DNA from: Pseudanabaena biceps
Lineage (GTDB): Bacteria > Cyanobacteriota > Cyanobacteriia > Pseudanabaenales > Pseudanabaenaceae
Assembly (NCBI GenBank): GCA_013361095.1
Contig: JAATWA010000001.1
Coordinates: 62,001-126,000, forward strand
Length of the DNA stretch: 64,000 bases
Direction: 5' to 3'
In this document: piece by piece, positions 61,925-64,000 of the stretch
How positions within the stretch are numbered: the stretch's first letter is position 1
How the letters are laid out: every line of letters starts with the position of its first letter
The notes under the pieces: generated by a model
The model's input: the letters and a program-made list of their open reading frames with translations, nothing else
Databases searched by the model: none
Told to the model about the DNA's origin: nothing
Made by a program: the position numbers and the translations under genes

Positions 61925-61978
61925 ACACAGAATGCCTTGCCGTCCGCGTAGCGGACGGCAAGGCATTCTGTGTTTAGC
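61920..61978. repeat. palindrome containing the GNAT stop codon
   Basis: 28-bp perfect arms (GCTAAACACAGAATGCCTTG then CCGTCCGC), loop GTA. The left arm begins in the last Gly codon and contains the TAA stop; the right arm is its exact complement. Confidence 0.95.
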
Positions 61979-62080
61979 GAGCGGTGTGCAACTCTGCCGC
62001 GCACCGCTAATTATTCACAATTATGGAGTTCAGGGCATAGCACTTTACGTTATAACTTTTCTAGGACTACAAAAAACGCC

Positions 62081-62875
62081 ATGTCACTCAAATATATTCT
62101 GCGCGTCACCAACACCTTATTTGTCACTTACTACGCCCATATGGTGGAGTATCGAGCAGAATTATTTATCTGGGTACTTTCCAATTCACTACCATTTATT
62201 CTGATGGGAGCATGGCTCAAAGCTGCGGAAAGTGGCAATATTGGACTCACCAGCTTAGAATTTATTCGTTACTTTTTAGCCGTATTTTTAGTTCGACAGT
62301 TTAATATTGTCTGGGTAATTTGGGACTTTGAAAAAGAGCTAATTTCAGGACAACTCTCTCACCGTTTATTACAACCCATTGACCCATTTTGGCATCATTT
62401 AATTGGTCATCTTGCCGAACGTTGGGCAAGAATGCCCTTGCTAGTAGTCTTAGTTATCCTATTTTTTATTCTTTATCCCCAATCCCTTTGGATTCCATCT
62501 CTAGCAACTAGCCTTCTAACCATATTAATAGTAGCGATCGGGTTTATGTTGAGGTTTCTCATTCAATATACTTTCGCACTCCTATCTTTTTGGACAGAAC
62601 GCGCTAGTGCGATCGAACAACTTTGGTTTTTAGCCTATATTTTCCTGTCAGGCATTATTGCTCCTTTGCAAGTGTTTCCACCTTTAATGCGCGAAATCGT
62701 GATGTGGACTCCTTTCCCTTACATGGTGTATTTTCCTGCGGCAATTTTAGTTGACAAAGAAGTTAGCCTTTGGCAAGGATTAGGCGTAATGATGGCATGG
62801 ATGGGTCTTTTTTATGTAGTCAGCCGTTGGCTATGGCGCAAGGGTATTAGACAATATTCAGGAATGGGCGCATAA
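62081..62875 (+). CDS. ABC-2 family transporter permease
   Basis: 264 aa from ATG 62081 (MSLKYILRVTNTLFVTYYAH); an upstream in-frame start at 61970 lies in repeat DNA. Six hydrophobic segments. LISGQLSHRLLQPIDPFWHH and FLSGIIAPLQVFPPLMREIV match the ABC-2 permease family whose genes often pair with an ATPase. No ATPase is adjacent here. An export function (lipid, polysaccharide or drug) is likely. Confidence 0.87.
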   Translation: MSLKYILRVTNTLFVTYYAHMVEYRAELFIWVLSNSLPFILMGAWLKAAESGNIGLTSLEFIRYFLAVFLVRQFNIVWVIWDFEKELISGQLSHRLLQPIDPFWHHLIGHLAERWARMPLLVVLVILFFILYPQSLWIPSLATSLLTILIVAIGFMLRFLIQYTFALLSFWTERASAIEQLWFLAYIFLSGIIAPLQVFPPLMREIVMWTPFPYMVYFPAAILVDKEVSLWQGLGVMMAWMGLFYVVSRWLWRKGIRQYSGMGA

Positions 62876-62877
62876 AA

Positions 62878-62930
62878 AAACCGTTTTGAGTTTTTATGCG
62901 TCAAAGGCGCTGAAAATCTCAAAACGGTTT
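62878..62930. repeat. palindrome between converging genes
   Basis: AAACCGTTTTGAG pairs with CTCAAAACGGTTT, and an inner, imperfect stem TTTT..GCGTC-AAA-GGCGC..AAAA follows. It starts 3 bp after the ABC-2 permease stop and also faces the pilT end. Confidence 0.82.
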
Positions 62931-62957
62931 GATAATTAAAATTGTTTTTTACAAGAG

Positions 62958-64000
62958 TTACATCCGACCGCGTAACATCTGCGCCATTTCATTGGGTTTT
63001 GGCGAGTTTTCTACAGCAGTTTCTTCCGTAATTCGACCATCTTCGTAGAGCTTATAGAGAGACTGATTCATATTCACCATTCCCTCATAGGTACATTTAG
63101 GAATGATTGCCTCAATCTCATCCACTTCACCACGCTTGATATAGTCACGGACTGCATCAGTATTAATCATGACTTCATGAACGGCGGCTCGCTTCCCATC
63201 AGTGGTTCGTACTAGGGATTGGGCAATAACCCCCACTAGCGACTCCGCAACTTGAACGCGCATCGGGGCTTGTTGCTCAGGCTCAAAGAGATTGAGAATA
63301 CGTTCAATAGTTTTAACAGCACTGTTAGTGTGGAGCGTTCCAAAAACTAAATGTCCTGTTTGAGCGGCTTTCAGTGCAGTGTTTACAGTTTCCTTATCAC
63401 GCATTTCCCCAATTAGGATGATGTCAGGATCTTCCCGCAAAGCTGCTTTTAGGGCATTATCAAACTTCAGTGTGTGGATACCAACTTCTCTCTGTTTGAT
63501 TAATGCTTTTTTACTTTGATGCACAAATTCAATAGGATCTTCAATAGAGATCAAATGTTTTTGCATTTCAGTATTGATGAAATCAACCATTGCCGCGAGG
63601 GTGGTCGATTTACCTGAACCAGTGGGCCCTGTAACCAAGATCAGCCCTTTATGGGTATAGCAAAGTTCACGGAAAACTTCTGGCAAGCCAAGTTGATCAA
63701 TCGACAAAATCTTTAAGGGAATTAGCCGCAATACCATTGCGGAGCCACGAAGCGAATCAAAAACATTAATCCGACAACGGGCAAATTCGTACTGGGTCGC
63801 TCCGTCAAACTCTAGGGTGTCCCGAAATTGCTGAATTTGTTTATCATCCATAATTTCGGTCAGCCAAGTATCAAAGGTTTGTTTGTCTGGTACAGGATAT
63901 TGCTCCTGTGTGACCATCAAGCCTCGGCTACGAAATCTAACTGGTTCATTGATGCCCGCATGAATATCAGAACATCCCTGTTCATAGGCATCTTTGACAA
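62958..64000 (-). CDS. pilT: PilT/PilU-type twitching ATPase, 5' end outside window
   Basis: At least 346 codons. The frame continues to the right edge (DAYEQGCSDIHAGINEPVRF precedes the ATG at 63920), so the start lies beyond it. Walker A in LVTGPTGSGKSTTLAAMVDF, Asp box HLISIEDPIEF, Walker B DPDIILIGEMRDKETVNTAL and His box TGHLVFGTLHTNSAVKTIER define the PilT/VirB11 secretion ATPases. The AIRNLIRE retraction motif of classic PilT is replaced by VRDYIKRGEVDEIEAI, which suggests a PilT2/PilU-like member. It would drive type IV pilus retraction. Confidence 0.9.
   Translation of the reverse strand, partial: VKDAYEQGCSDIHAGINEPVRFRSRGLMVTQEQYPVPDKQTFDTWLTEIMDDKQIQQFRDTLEFDGATQYEFARCRINVFDSLRGSAMVLRLIPLKILSIDQLGLPEVFRELCYTHKGLILVTGPTGSGKSTTLAAMVDFINTEMQKHLISIEDPIEFVHQSKKALIKQREVGIHTLKFDNALKAALREDPDIILIGEMRDKETVNTALKAAQTGHLVFGTLHTNSAVKTIERILNLFEPEQQAPMRVQVAESLVGVIAQSLVRTTDGKRAAVHEVMINTDAVRDYIKRGEVDEIEAIIPKCTYEGMVNMNQSLYKLYEDGRITEETAVENSPKPNEMAQMLRGRM

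Noticed and set aside
12556-62930. A CRISPR array, because many similar palindromic units occur.
   Set aside because: The units are dispersed between genes, not regularly spaced, have no spacers between identical repeats, and no cas gene is present.
1-64000. HIP1 (GCGATCGC) density as a novel signal.
   Set aside because: HIP1 abundance is a known property of many cyanobacterial genomes; it was used only to judge origin of genes.

Overview
The window is cyanobacterial chromosome. The HIP1 octamer GCGATCGC and its fragments occur throughout, inside and between genes. Several genes are cyanobacterial hallmarks: a CpcS/CpeS-type bilin lyase, cytochrome b6f subunit PetM (a 36-codon gene), circadian input protein LdpA, MenB, a fibrillin-like PAP protein, and the DUF1816, DUF1350, DUF3318 and DUF3611 families. 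By eye G+C is in the low forties, and intergenic spaces are full of long palindromes. A Pseudanabaena-like filamentous or unicellular cyanobacterium is my best guess, but no marker here fixes the genus.

Layout. Bases 1-10,700 are an accessory zone. It holds a regulator gene cut by an ISKra4-family element with a perfect 9-bp target duplication, a PIN-like gene, a two-component pair, two transposase relics, a DUF5939/nucleotide cyclase, a VapC-type toxin-antitoxin pair, a RAYT relic, an orphan gene, a nuclease-HEPN gene with an in-frame stop, and a frameshifted membrane-protein gene. A diverged copy of the 3' end of an ABC permease gene lies on the far side of the last two. Bases 10,700-24,200 are mostly housekeeping: permease, hisA, msrA, mrnC-rlmB, a STAS protein, menB, petM, a Na+/H+ antiporter and ldpA. 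Bases 24,300-30,000 carry an ISAs1-family element inside a palindromic MITE, a RelE pair, an amino-acid binding protein and the bilin lyase. Bases 30,000-41,200 hold a giant hybrid histidine kinase, sbcC, MazF and RelE toxin-antitoxin pairs, a Ser/Thr kinase-TPR gene split by an in-frame stop, and an hsdR scrap. From 41,200 to the end is core again: lipA, radA, thrC, ackA, ruvC, sbcD, argS, hemF, an ABC-2 permease and a pilT-type ATPase that runs off the window. The exception is a very AT-rich PIG-V-like membrane gene.

The most unusual signal is the intergenic DNA. About 40 near-perfect palindromes sit mostly just after stop codons. They share a core of the form GGCGC-NNN-GCGCC, but their stems differ from site to site while staying almost perfectly paired within each site. 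Several stems run into the neighbouring reading frame and include its stop codon. One site reuses the same arm in two consecutive hairpins. Around some of them lie recognisable MITE families: family A with TA target duplications, family B with 9-bp target duplications, and family D with conserved outer arms around a hypervariable stem. Some are nested in one another. Both subunits of the palindrome-cleaving nuclease SbcCD are encoded here.

Decay is common. I found two in-frame TAA stops (both in the context TTG TAA G), two frameshifted genes, one IS-interrupted gene, and fragments of RAYT, IS4-like, IS5-like and HsdR genes.
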